Origin: Actinoplanes missouriensis 431
Lineage (GTDB): Bacteria > Actinomycetota > Actinomycetes > Mycobacteriales > Micromonosporaceae
Reading direction: 5' to 3'
NCBI RefSeq assembly: GCF_000284295.1
Contig: NC_017093.1
Span: forward strand, 7,006,001 to 7,070,000
DNA: 64,000 nt
This document shows, in pieces, positions 17,344-24,503 of this stretch; the first letter of the stretch is position 1, and each line of letters starts with the position of its first letter. The notes beneath the pieces are model-generated. The model was given only the letters and a program-made list of their open reading frames with translations, was not told where the DNA came from and did no database searches. The position numbers and the translations under genes were made by a program.

Positions 17344-18165
17344 ATGGATCGGCAGCAACTGGCTGGATTCGTACGGGCGCGGCGCGAGGCGCTGCGGCCG
17401 GAAGATGTCGGGCTCCCGCGGGGGCCACGGCGCCGTGCCGGCGGATTGCGGCGCGAGGAGGTGGCGGCGTTGGCGGGCATGTCGGTCGATTACTACAGCA
17501 GGATCGAGCAGCCGCGCGGGCCGATGCCGTCCGAGCAGATGCTTTCCGCGCTCGCGCGCGCACTACGCCTGAGCCGGTTCGAGCGAGACCACCTCTTCCA
17601 GCTCGGCGGCTTTGCGACGCCGCCACGGGACCACGACAGCGGTGTCAGCCCCACCCTGCGGCGCGTCTTCGAAGGACTCTCGGATGTGCCCGCACTGGTC
17701 ATGACCAACCTCGGCGAAGTGCTTGTTCAAAACCCGCTGGCGATGGCGCTGATCGGCGATTACACACGGTTCACCGGTCTATCCCGTTACCTTGTCTACC
17801 GCTGGTTCACTGACCCGTCCGCCCGCGAGCTGTTCCCGGTCGAGGACCATCCCAAGCGGGGCCGGGTATTCACCGCGGATCTGCGTGTGGAGTATGCCGC
17901 CAATCCGGTCGGCACGGCCGGCGAAATCGTTGCGGCATTGCTGGAAGCGAGTTCCGAGTTCGCAGCGATCTGGCGATTGCACGAGGTGGACGTGACTCAC
18001 TACCTCGAACTCAAGCGTTACCGGCATGCCACGTTGGGCGAGCTGGAAATGTATGCTCATCCGCTACTGGATGTTGATCATGCGCAGTACATGATGGTCT
18101 ATGCTGCCGTCCCCGGTTCCCCGACTGACGAGAAGCTCAAGCAGTTGGCCGCCACAGTCGAATAG
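17344..18165 (+). CDS. XRE/MmyB-type transcriptional regulator
   Basis: A 273-aa regulator. An N-terminal helix-turn-helix (residues about 8-80) carries GGLRREEVAALAGMSVDYYS and RIEQPRGPMPSEQML, the classic start of this actinobacterial family. The C-terminal MmyB-like ligand-binding domain has PALVMTNLGEVLVQNPLA, YLVYRWFTDP and the tail HPLLDVDHAQYMMVY. ATG 17344 follows a strong purine-rich AAGGGGGGAGAAG. Members often control a nearby short-chain dehydrogenase or oxidoreductase. The quinone oxidoreductase at 18539 on the same strand is therefore the likely target. The coding sequence looks less GC-biased than its neighbours, which hints at later acquisition. Confidence 0.9.
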   Translation: MDRQQLAGFVRARREALRPEDVGLPRGPRRRAGGLRREEVAALAGMSVDYYSRIEQPRGPMPSEQMLSALARALRLSRFERDHLFQLGGFATPPRDHDSGVSPTLRRVFEGLSDVPALVMTNLGEVLVQNPLAMALIGDYTRFTGLSRYLVYRWFTDPSARELFPVEDHPKRGRVFTADLRVEYAANPVGTAGEIVAALLEASSEFAAIWRLHEVDVTHYLELKRYRHATLGELEMYAHPLLDVDHAQYMMVYAAVPGSPTDEKLKQLAATVE

Positions 18166-18538
18166 CGACAGAGGGTGAAAGGTTGAGGTCCGGGGAATAC
18201 CTCCGGGCGGCGATCCTTTCTCGCCTCCGCACGCTGGCGTCGCTGAAGCTGCCGCGATTGCGAGTGCGATGCGGTCTGGTGCCGCGCCACCAGTGTCTCG
18301 CCGGCGTGTGCCCGAAACCCAGCCGACCCGGCGCCCTGCTCTCGGAAACCGGCATGCCGCTCCCCGGCACGACGTGGAGCCGAAACGGCTGATCCATGTT
18401 CTGCCAGACCATGGATAACGAGAACATTCATCCGCCTCCAGGTTCCCGCCATGCTCGAGCGGTCGAACCGAAGCGGTGGTGAGCGGCATGGATCGGGTCA
18501 GTCCGGCTCCGCAGCTCATCTTTGAAAGGAGTCCCGCC
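18166..18538. other. Intergenic gap, no gene supported
   Basis: A 373-base gap between the XRE regulator and the oxidoreductase. Short open frames exist on both strands (for example a 69-codon frame from 18183) but have no family resemblance or convincing ribosome site. The promoter of the oxidoreductase should be in the right part. Confidence 0.5.
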
Positions 18539-19477
18539 ATGAAGGCGATGCGTTTCCATGAGTACGGTGCACCTGAGGTCCTGCGCTATGAGGAGGTCGA
18601 CCAGCCCGTACCCGGTGTCGGTGAGGTCCGGATCCGGGTGGTGGCGACGTCGTTCAACCCGGTCGAGGGCAACATCCGGGCCGGTTTCATGCGAGGGCCG
18701 ATCCCGGTGGCTCTGCCGCACACCCCCGGCGTCGACATCGCGGGCACGGTCGATGCGCTCGGCGCGGACGTGACCGGCTTCGCGATCGGCGACCCGGTGA
18801 TCGGTGCCTTGCCCCTGATCAGCCCTGGCGCGGCCGCCGAGTACGTCATCGCCCCGGCGCCCATCCTGACGGCGGCACCCACCAGCGTCCCTCTGGAGGA
18901 CGTCGCCGGGCTGCCGCTGGTCGGACTCACCGCCTGGCAGGCACTCTTCGATCACGCGAAGCTGACCGCCGGGCAGCGGGTACTGATCAACGGCGCGGGT
19001 GGCGTCGTCGGCGGTTACGCGGTCCAGCTGGCCAAGAACGCCGGGGCGTACGTGATCGCCACCGCCGGAGCGCGTAGCGGCGAGCAGGCCGAGGCAGCCG
19101 GCGCCGACGAGGTGTACGGCCCCGGCCTGCCCGAGCTGACCGAACCGGTCGACGTCGTCCTCAACTTCGCGCCGGTCGACCCGGAGCAGCTGGCCGCCAC
19201 GGCGGACCTGGTCCGTGACGGGGGCGTGGTGGTGAACACGACGGTGTGGATGCCGGCGCCGTCCGACGAGGCCCGCGGCGTACGCGGAATCAATCTCTTC
19301 TTCCGGCCCGACGGTTCGCAGCTCGCCCGACTGGTGGCGCTGCTCGACTCCGGCGAGCTCCGCCTGGCCCCCGCTCGGCGCGTGCCGCTGGCCGACCTGG
19401 CGCATGTCCACACCGAGGTCGCCGCCGCCCCGATCAACGGCAAGATCGTCGTCCTCGCCCCTGCCGCAGCTGTCTGA
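18539..19477 (+). CDS. NADP-dependent quinone/zinc-less oxidoreductase (MDR)
   Basis: A 312-aa medium-chain dehydrogenase/reductase of the quinone oxidoreductase class. The N-terminal GroES-like part starts MKAMRFHEYGAPEVLRYEEV and has HTPGVDIAGTVDALG. The nucleotide-binding part has GLTAWQALFDHAKL, then INGAGGVVGGYAVQLAK as the Rossmann glycine motif. The structural zinc Cys cluster is missing, as in quinone reductases. ATG 18539 has AGGAG about 8 bases upstream. The role is probably NADPH-dependent reduction of quinones or enones in detoxification, likely under the XRE/MmyB regulator upstream. Confidence 0.9.
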   Translation: MKAMRFHEYGAPEVLRYEEVDQPVPGVGEVRIRVVATSFNPVEGNIRAGFMRGPIPVALPHTPGVDIAGTVDALGADVTGFAIGDPVIGALPLISPGAAAEYVIAPAPILTAAPTSVPLEDVAGLPLVGLTAWQALFDHAKLTAGQRVLINGAGGVVGGYAVQLAKNAGAYVIATAGARSGEQAEAAGADEVYGPGLPELTEPVDVVLNFAPVDPEQLAATADLVRDGGVVVNTTVWMPAPSDEARGVRGINLFFRPDGSQLARLVALLDSGELRLAPARRVPLADLAHVHTEVAAAPINGKIVVLAPAAAV

Positions 19478-19490
19478 GGAGGCGAACCCC

Positions 19491-19589
19491 GATGACCGGC
19501 GATGTCGTGCTCCCCGTCCGATCGCCGATTTCGCTCTCACTGTCCCAGCCGGTGAGCGGACATCGTTTCGGACTCGGTCTCCCTATGTA
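19491..19589 (+). CDS. Possible 32-aa small ORF after oxidoreductase
   Basis: An ATG at 19491 follows AGGAGG with 9-base spacing, directly after the oxidoreductase stop, and runs 32 codons (starts MTGDVVLPVR, ends FGLGLPM). The ribosome site is the strongest argument. There is no recognised family and the frame may be chance or a truncated remnant. Confidence 0.3.
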
Positions 19590-19604
19590 GACGCGCCGGC
19601 TACT

Positions 19605-19610
19605 TAGACT
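19605..19610 (+). promoter_or_regulatory. -10 element of a leaderless promoter
   Basis: TAGACT lies exactly 7 bases before ATG 19618, without a ribosome site, so transcription probably starts at the A of ATG. Confidence 0.6.
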
Positions 19611-19617
19611 CGCGAGC

Positions 19618-20826
19618 ATGACCCGCGCACCGGCCGAGCACGACGGCCTCGGGCCGGCGACCCGGACCGGATTGTCGCCGGCCCGGCTGGCCACCGGCCT
19701 CGGTCTCGGCCTGGTCACACTGATCGGCACCGTGATCGTCCAGATGGGTCAGGTCGGCGGGCGTTACGGCGTCCGGCAACTGGACCTGTGGGGCGCCCTG
19801 TTGGTAGTCGTCGCGGTCGTGCTGATCGTCACGCGGCGTGGCAGTGCGCCGCTGCCCTCGCTGGTCGCGGTCCTGCTGCTGGTCAACGGCTATCTACTGC
19901 TTCAGTACCCGTACGGTCCGGTGCAGCTCTGCATCGTCGTCGCGATGTACGAGGTGGCCCGCCGCCGCCGGTTCGGCCCGTCGCTGCTGGTTTGCGGCGC
20001 GGCAGTGGTGGTGACCTCGGGCACGATCTATGTCCGACTCCTCGGCGATGTGACTCTTCCGTGGTTGCTGGCGCTCGCCTGGGCGGGCTGGCTGGTCGTC
20101 CCGTGGCTGCTCGGCGCTCTCGTGCAGACCATCGCGGCCGGGCGGGAACGCACGCGCCGGCTCCTGATCACCCAGGGCGCCATGGAGGAGCGGGCCAAGC
20201 TCGCGGCCGATGTGCACGACGTGGCCGGACATGGTTTCGCCTTGATCGCGATGCAGGCCGGTGTCGCGCTGCTCGATTTCGACAGCAAGCCCGCCCAGGC
20301 CCGCCGGTCACTCGAGGCGATCCAGGCGACCAGCGGGAAGTCGCTGAGCGAGCTGCGCGGCATGCTGGACACGTTGCAGGACGAGTTCTCCTCGGCTCCG
20401 GCGGGTGAGCCGGTGCCGCCGTCCGAGGCGGAGAGGGCCGGGCTCTGCGGGCTGGTCGACCTGGTCACCCAGGTCCGGGCGGGCGGACTGCCCGTACGGC
20501 TGAATGTGCGCGGCCTGGACCGGGAGCTGGACGCCGAGACCGACTCGGTGTTGTACCGGGTCGTGCAGGAGTCGCTGACCAATGTGCTCCGGCACGCCGG
20601 GCCGACGACCGCCGAGGTGACCGTCGAGCAGGACGAGGAGACTCTGGTGGTCCGGGTGTCCGACCACGGGCGAGGTGGGCCGGTCGAACCGGACGGCTCT
20701 GCCCGGGGTCTGGCCGGTATGCGCCGCCGCGTCGCGGCTGTCGGCGGAACCTTGGCTGCCGGCCCGTGTGAGGGCGGTGGGTTCCGGGTGGAGGCCCGGC
20801 TGCCGATGGGGAAGGGTGCCGCATGA
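19618..20826 (+). CDS. NarL-type sensor histidine kinase
   Basis: A 402-aa membrane kinase. The N-terminal half has about six hydrophobic helices (residues about 22-170). The HisKA_3 dimerisation motif ADVHDVAGHGFALIAMQ carries the phospho-accepting His. The HATPase domain shows TNVLRHAG (N box), DHGRGG and GLAGMRRRVAAVGG. No periplasmic sensor domain is visible, so the signal is probably sensed within or near the membrane. Its stop overlaps the start of the response regulator gene by ATGA. A membrane protein of an unnamed family lies convergently downstream (21558-22316); its paralogue sits upstream of the other NarL-type kinase at 58703. Confidence 0.92.
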   Translation: MTRAPAEHDGLGPATRTGLSPARLATGLGLGLVTLIGTVIVQMGQVGGRYGVRQLDLWGALLVVVAVVLIVTRRGSAPLPSLVAVLLLVNGYLLLQYPYGPVQLCIVVAMYEVARRRRFGPSLLVCGAAVVVTSGTIYVRLLGDVTLPWLLALAWAGWLVVPWLLGALVQTIAAGRERTRRLLITQGAMEERAKLAADVHDVAGHGFALIAMQAGVALLDFDSKPAQARRSLEAIQATSGKSLSELRGMLDTLQDEFSSAPAGEPVPPSEAERAGLCGLVDLVTQVRAGGLPVRLNVRGLDRELDAETDSVLYRVVQESLTNVLRHAGPTTAEVTVEQDEETLVVRVSDHGRGGPVEPDGSARGLAGMRRRVAAVGGTLAAGPCEGGGFRVEARLPMGKGAA

Positions 20827-21482
20827 TCAGGGTTGCGCTGGCCGACGACCACGAGCTGGTCCGGATGGGTCTGCGGGCCCTGATCGACCGCGAGGACGAC
20901 ATGACGGTCGTCGGCGAGGCGAGCGGCGGGTTGGAGGCGATCCAGCTGCTCAGACGCGAGGGTGTGGACGTCCTGCTGCTCGACGTCCGGATGCCCGGGA
21001 TCGACGGGATAGAGACGCTGCGCCGCATCCAGGCCGATCCTGCGATCGCCGGCACCCCGGTCATCGTGGTGACCACGTTCGAGATGGACCGTTACGTGTT
21101 CCTCGCCCTTCAGGCGGGTGCGGCCGGGTTCATCCTCAAGGACGCGGTGCCGCACGAGTTGGCGCGCGCCATCCGGGTGGTCTCGGCCGGGGAGGCGATG
21201 CTGTCGCCCTCGGTGACCCGTCGGGTGATCTCGCTCTTCGCCCAGCAGACCGCGGTTGACCCCGCGCTGGATCCGAGCCTGGACGAGCTGACGGAGCGCG
21301 AGCGGGAGATGGTCGCCTGGGTTGCCACGGGGTTCTCGAACGAGGAGATCGGGGCCGCGCTCTTCGTCAGCCCGGCGACGGTGCGCACCCATGTGAGCCG
21401 GGCGATGCTCAAGCTCGGCGCCCGCTCCCGGGCTCAACTCGTCGTGATCGCCGTCCGGGTCGGCTTGACCGTGCCCCGCTGA
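20823..21482 (+). CDS. NarL-family response regulator
   Basis: A 219-aa regulator. The receiver domain starts IRVALADDHELVRMGL, with phospho-acceptor in LLLDVRMPG, VVTTFE and LKDAVP. The C-terminal LuxR-type helix-turn-helix has LTEREREMVAWVATGFSNEE and VSPATVRTHVSRAMLKLG. It is coupled to the kinase gene by a 4-base overlap. It is the DNA-binding output of this two-component system; the target promoters are unknown. Confidence 0.95.
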   Translation: MIRVALADDHELVRMGLRALIDREDDMTVVGEASGGLEAIQLLRREGVDVLLLDVRMPGIDGIETLRRIQADPAIAGTPVIVVTTFEMDRYVFLALQAGAAGFILKDAVPHELARAIRVVSAGEAMLSPSVTRRVISLFAQQTAVDPALDPSLDELTEREREMVAWVATGFSNEEIGAALFVSPATVRTHVSRAMLKLGARSRAQLVVIAVRVGLTVPR

Positions 21483-21557
21483 GCGGGCTCGCCGCAACGG
21501 GGCACGGGCGGATCAGGCTGCGCCGCCTGCTCCAGTGGCGTCAAAGAGCGCTCCTCA

Positions 21558-22316
21558 TCAGGTCAGCGACAGCGCGAGGGCGCCGAGCGATGTGACCAGA
21601 TAGACGGCGCAAGCCACCCTCACCGCTCGGCAGCGCCTCGGCTCCGGCCAGCCCAGCCACCGCGCCGTCTCGGCCACCATCGGCAGTACCAGCACCCCGT
21701 GCAGCGTGACGCCGTGCAGCGGCTCCAGGAAGCCGGCGGCCTCGTAGGCCTGCCGGGGGTCGCCCTGTCGCACCAGGACGGTGCCTTTGGCGATCATGAC
21801 GACTCCGGTTCCCAGCGCGGCGATCAGCAGCGCGAAGCCCACGCGCATAGCGAGCACCAGGTCGCGGCCACCGCGAACCCGGCCCCGCAGCGCCACGAAG
21901 GCGAGGACGCCCAGCGTGATGGCGAGAAGCGCGCCCCCGATGGCGAGGCTCATCGCGATCCGCGTGTCGAACGGCGTCTCGGTGTTGAAGTGCGACGGCA
22001 CCCGCCGCCACGCTTGGATCGAGATGCCGGTGACCTCCACGGCGCAGACGGCGGCGAAGATGCCGAGCACCCAGGCGCGCGTCCGCGGATTCATGATCAG
22101 CTTCGAGGAGACCCACGCGACGGTGATCAGGGTGAGGCCGAAGGAGAGCCCGAACGTGGTCGGCTTGCGCCACGAGACCGGACCCTCCCACGGCGAGTCG
22201 TCGACCAGGAACACGACGAAGTGTGCGACGCCGGACAGCATGAGAAAACCGCCGAGCGCGTACGCGACCGCCTCCACCCGTGGTCGTCTGCGGCGGACCG
22301 GTCCGGCGAGCGACAT
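21558..22316 (-). CDS. Multi-helix membrane protein, unnamed paralogue family
   Basis: A 252-aa integral membrane protein with about seven helices. The family signature is shared with 59863-60756: a W-x-KP-x2-F-x2-SF segment, a charged RAW turn, an Ala-Val-Glu-Val helix, then SHFN-x-ETPFD. It ends in ALALSLT. ATG 22316 begins MSLAGPVRRRRPR, a basic start consistent with an internal N-terminus. It lies convergent to the NarL-type pair and downstream of another small membrane protein gene (22367-22753) on the same strand. I know no function. The conserved His/Asn/Asp loop could bind a ligand or metal. Confidence 0.75.
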   Translation of the reverse strand: MSLAGPVRRRRPRVEAVAYALGGFLMLSGVAHFVVFLVDDSPWEGPVSWRKPTTFGLSFGLTLITVAWVSSKLIMNPRTRAWVLGIFAAVCAVEVTGISIQAWRRVPSHFNTETPFDTRIAMSLAIGGALLAITLGVLAFVALRGRVRGGRDLVLAMRVGFALLIAALGTGVVMIAKGTVLVRQGDPRQAYEAAGFLEPLHGVTLHGVLVLPMVAETARWLGWPEPRRCRAVRVACAVYLVTSLGALALSLT

Positions 22317-22366
22317 GGTGTTACGTGTCGTTGGCGTCAAGATTCCCCCCGGGGCTCGGAAGCTTC

Positions 22367-22753
22367 TCAGCGCGGAAGCGGCGCCTTGCGGTGATCGCGG
22401 GTGAGCGCCATGACCGCGCTGACCAGGGCGACGGCCTGACCTGCCCACTGCATGAAGACGCCGATCCAGACGTCGAACCTGCCCGGCTCGCCGAGCCGGC
22501 CCCAGACCGAGCCCTCGATCAGGCCGCCGACGGTGACGAACAGCGCCGCGATCAGGCCGGCGACAATCACCCAGCGGTAGCGCGGCAGGGCGAGGACGAG
22601 GATGCCGGCCACACCCAGGATGATCGGCCCCGGTGGGATGTCGGGGAATCCAGGAACGCCGACCGAATATTGGATCAGAACGCCGAGACCGGCCACGAGC
22701 AGGCTGATACCGAGGGCCGTGCGCAGCGTTGTCGAGGTGCCATTGCGGGCCAT
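22367..22753 (-). CDS. Small four-helix membrane protein
   Basis: A 128-aa protein with four hydrophobic segments: LGISLLVAGLGVLIQYSVGV, IILGVAGILVLAL, VIVAGLIAALFVTVGGL, and one before the tail DHRKAPLPR. ATG 22753 has AAAGGAA about 8 bases upstream. The next gene on the strand starts 50 bases after its stop and is also a membrane protein, so the two may be one transcript. No named family is recognised. Confidence 0.72.
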   Translation of the reverse strand: MARNGTSTTLRTALGISLLVAGLGVLIQYSVGVPGFPDIPPGPIILGVAGILVLALPRYRWVIVAGLIAALFVTVGGLIEGSVWGRLGEPGRFDVWIGVFMQWAGQAVALVSAVMALTRDHRKAPLPR

Positions 22754-22965
22754 GTCGGGGTTCCTTTCGGGGATCGTTCAACCTCCCCCAGCCTGATCGC
22801 CACTGGCCCTCATGGCGTCCGCGTGGTGCGGCAACCCGCGTACGTCAATTTGCGTAGCACCGGTTCCGCGACACACCGAAGATCGACGATCTCGGCCTTG
22901 AGCTCGAGCGGTGAACGCCCTCCTCCGCCGCCGCGATTAGCCGATGGGACACTCCGATGTCGCCG

Positions 22966-23553
22966 TCAGTGGGCGCTGGGCCCCGCCATCCACGGGCCGT
23001 CGAACATCGCCGGTGTCACCGCGATCCCGGTGATCGCGGTCATCGCGGCGACGGCCCGCTTCGACGGGGGCAGGACGAGGATGCCGGTGCTGCCTCCCTC
23101 ACCGTCGGGGCCGGGAAAGCCGGCCGCGCTCAGGGCGTCGTCGAAACGGTCCGGCACCCTGCCCCAGCGGCGGAACGTGGCCGGGTCCAGACCGGTGATC
23201 AGGGCGGCGCCGGACGCGTACAACAACTCCTCGCGGTGGGGGTTCTTGTAGATGGAGCACGCCATGCCGCCCGCGGCGGACAGGAGGGCCAGCACGTCGA
23301 GGTCGGCACCGACCCAGCCCGTCGAGCCGTCGAACTCCAGCACGAGAGTCAGGCCCTCGCCGATCTCGCGGGCGACGAGCAACACCCCGAAGGTGTCCCA
23401 GGTCAACCCGGCGGCTTCCGCCAGCGTCGACGCCGACCGGCAGTCCGCCGGATCGACCTCCATGCCGGACAGGGCCTCGAAGACGTCGCCGCGTGTGAGC
23501 GTCACACACCAGCCCTCACCGAACATGCCGACAAGGTCGATCGGATCCTTCAT
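22966..23553 (-). CDS. DUF6461-like protein
   Basis: A 195-aa soluble protein. The sequence pattern EGWCVTLTRGDVFEALSGM near the start and EFDGSTGWVG in the middle fits the actinobacterial DUF6461 family, often annotated only as hypothetical. A C-terminal segment with a GPW motif follows. ATG 23553 is chosen because GGGGGAG lies 6 bases upstream; two TTG codons directly before it are less likely starts. No catalytic residues can be named. Such proteins often occur near toxin or immunity-like genes, but nothing of that kind is adjacent. Confidence 0.7.
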   Translation of the reverse strand: MKDPIDLVGMFGEGWCVTLTRGDVFEALSGMEVDPADCRSASTLAEAAGLTWDTFGVLLVAREIGEGLTLVLEFDGSTGWVGADLDVLALLSAAGGMACSIYKNPHREELLYASGAALITGLDPATFRRWGRVPDRFDDALSAAGFPGPDGEGGSTGILVLPPSKRAVAAMTAITGIAVTPAMFDGPWMAGPSAH

Positions 23554-23882
23554 CAACAACTCCCCCGCCTTTCGGCTCCGGTGCAGGCACTCAACCCTTC
23601 AGCGGCCCGCTGATTTCCCTCGATGCGTCAAGTTCGACGAATGCCAGGGGTATCACCTGTCGGGTGAGCCCCTTTTCGACCTGGTAGCGGTCAGACAGGG
23701 AGCATCCAGGAGTGGTCACCCCGAGCCATGACAAAAAGTCCGCCGCTTTAGATCATCGCGGTCGACCTTTTCGCAGGCCCAGGCGTTCTCCGACAGCCCG
23801 GACGGCAGCCTGCTCGATCGGTGCGTTGAACTCGATATAACGACGTTGGGGTTGCAGAGCGAGAGAGAGGACGATGCCCGGT
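23554..23882. other. Lower-GC intergenic stretch, no gene
   Basis: About 330 bases with visibly lower GC than the rest, between two minus-strand genes. It must contain the promoter of the DUF6461 gene. I see no clear hairpin, repeat or reading frame of known type. Confidence 0.5.
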
Positions 23883-24074
23883 TCACCACACATCAGGAAA
23901 CGGGGGGATCAGGTCCGGGCGTGCGTCGTCGTTGTACCAGATGAGGAAGACGATTACCGCCACAGCGATGAACATGATTACGAAGAACATGAGGCAACCG
24001 CCACACGTGGCCCCAAGTCCACCTTCGTTACGTGATGGTTCGGGAAGGCCGTGTTCCTCCCAGTAGCCTGGCAT
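23883..24074 (-). CDS. Small single-span membrane protein
   Basis: A 63-aa protein starting MPGYWEEHGLPEPSRNEGG. It has one strongly hydrophobic helix (residues about 27-46, from CLMFFVIMFIAVAV) and a short polar tail YNDDARPDLIPPFPDVW. Two Cys (C24, C27) lie just before the helix as CGGC. ATG 24074 follows GAGGGG with 6-base spacing. No family is recognised. Lower GC and the nearby transposase scar suggest recently acquired DNA. It could be a toxin-like or accessory membrane peptide. Confidence 0.55.
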   Translation of the reverse strand: MPGYWEEHGLPEPSRNEGGLGATCGGCLMFFVIMFIAVAVIVFLIWYNDDARPDLIPPFPDVW

Positions 24075-24280
24075 CCGTATCCCCTCAGCCCTCGCGTCGA
24101 AGTCCTTCGATTTTCTGTCGTGACTCGACGAAATCCCATCGGAAGCGTTTGCCGAATCGGTAGGCCGGACGAACTTGCCCTCCACACGTCGCTGCGGATG
24201 CACCACTCGGCAGCTGCGAAAGGCCCTGATGTGCATCCGGGCGTCGAGCGGCTCAAGCTGTAGCGACGAGCGGAAGCTGA

Positions 24281-24451
24281 GCACCCTGTGCGGCTTTAGC
24301 CAACGGCCCCGCCGTCGTCGCGACGCTACGTAGCACGGCAATCGGCTGGCACCGCCTCAACGGCGCCACCAACATCGCCCGCGCCACACGCCAAGCCAAC
24401 CGCCGCTCACACGACCTGATCACCGCCGTGACCAGCAGCTGCCCGACAACG
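24281..24451 (+). pseudogene. C-terminal remnant of an ISAs1/IS4-like transposase
   Basis: A frame opening after a stop at 24278 reads ATLRSTAIGWHRL followed by NGATNIARATRQANRR. This is the typical C-terminal motif of ISAs1/IS4-type transposases (A-LR-AI-R-G-TNIA-A-R). Everything upstream of the element is missing, so it is a scar. The frame runs on past the expected end, consistent with a lost stop. I see no terminal inverted repeats. Confidence 0.55.
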
Positions 24452-24468
24452 CAATGCCCCGGGGGAAA

Positions 24469-24496
24469 GGCCCCGCCTCCCGCGGGAGACGGGGCC
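24469..24496 (-). terminator. Strong hairpin terminator of the lipase gene
   Basis: GGCCCCG (24469-24475) pairs with CGGGGCC (24490-24496). Inside, CTCCCG and CGGGAG pair after one mismatch, giving a hairpin of about 12 pairs. It sits 7 bases beyond the stop of the minus-strand lipase gene. It may act in both directions. Confidence 0.7.
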
Positions 24497-24503
24497 GGGC
24501 CGG

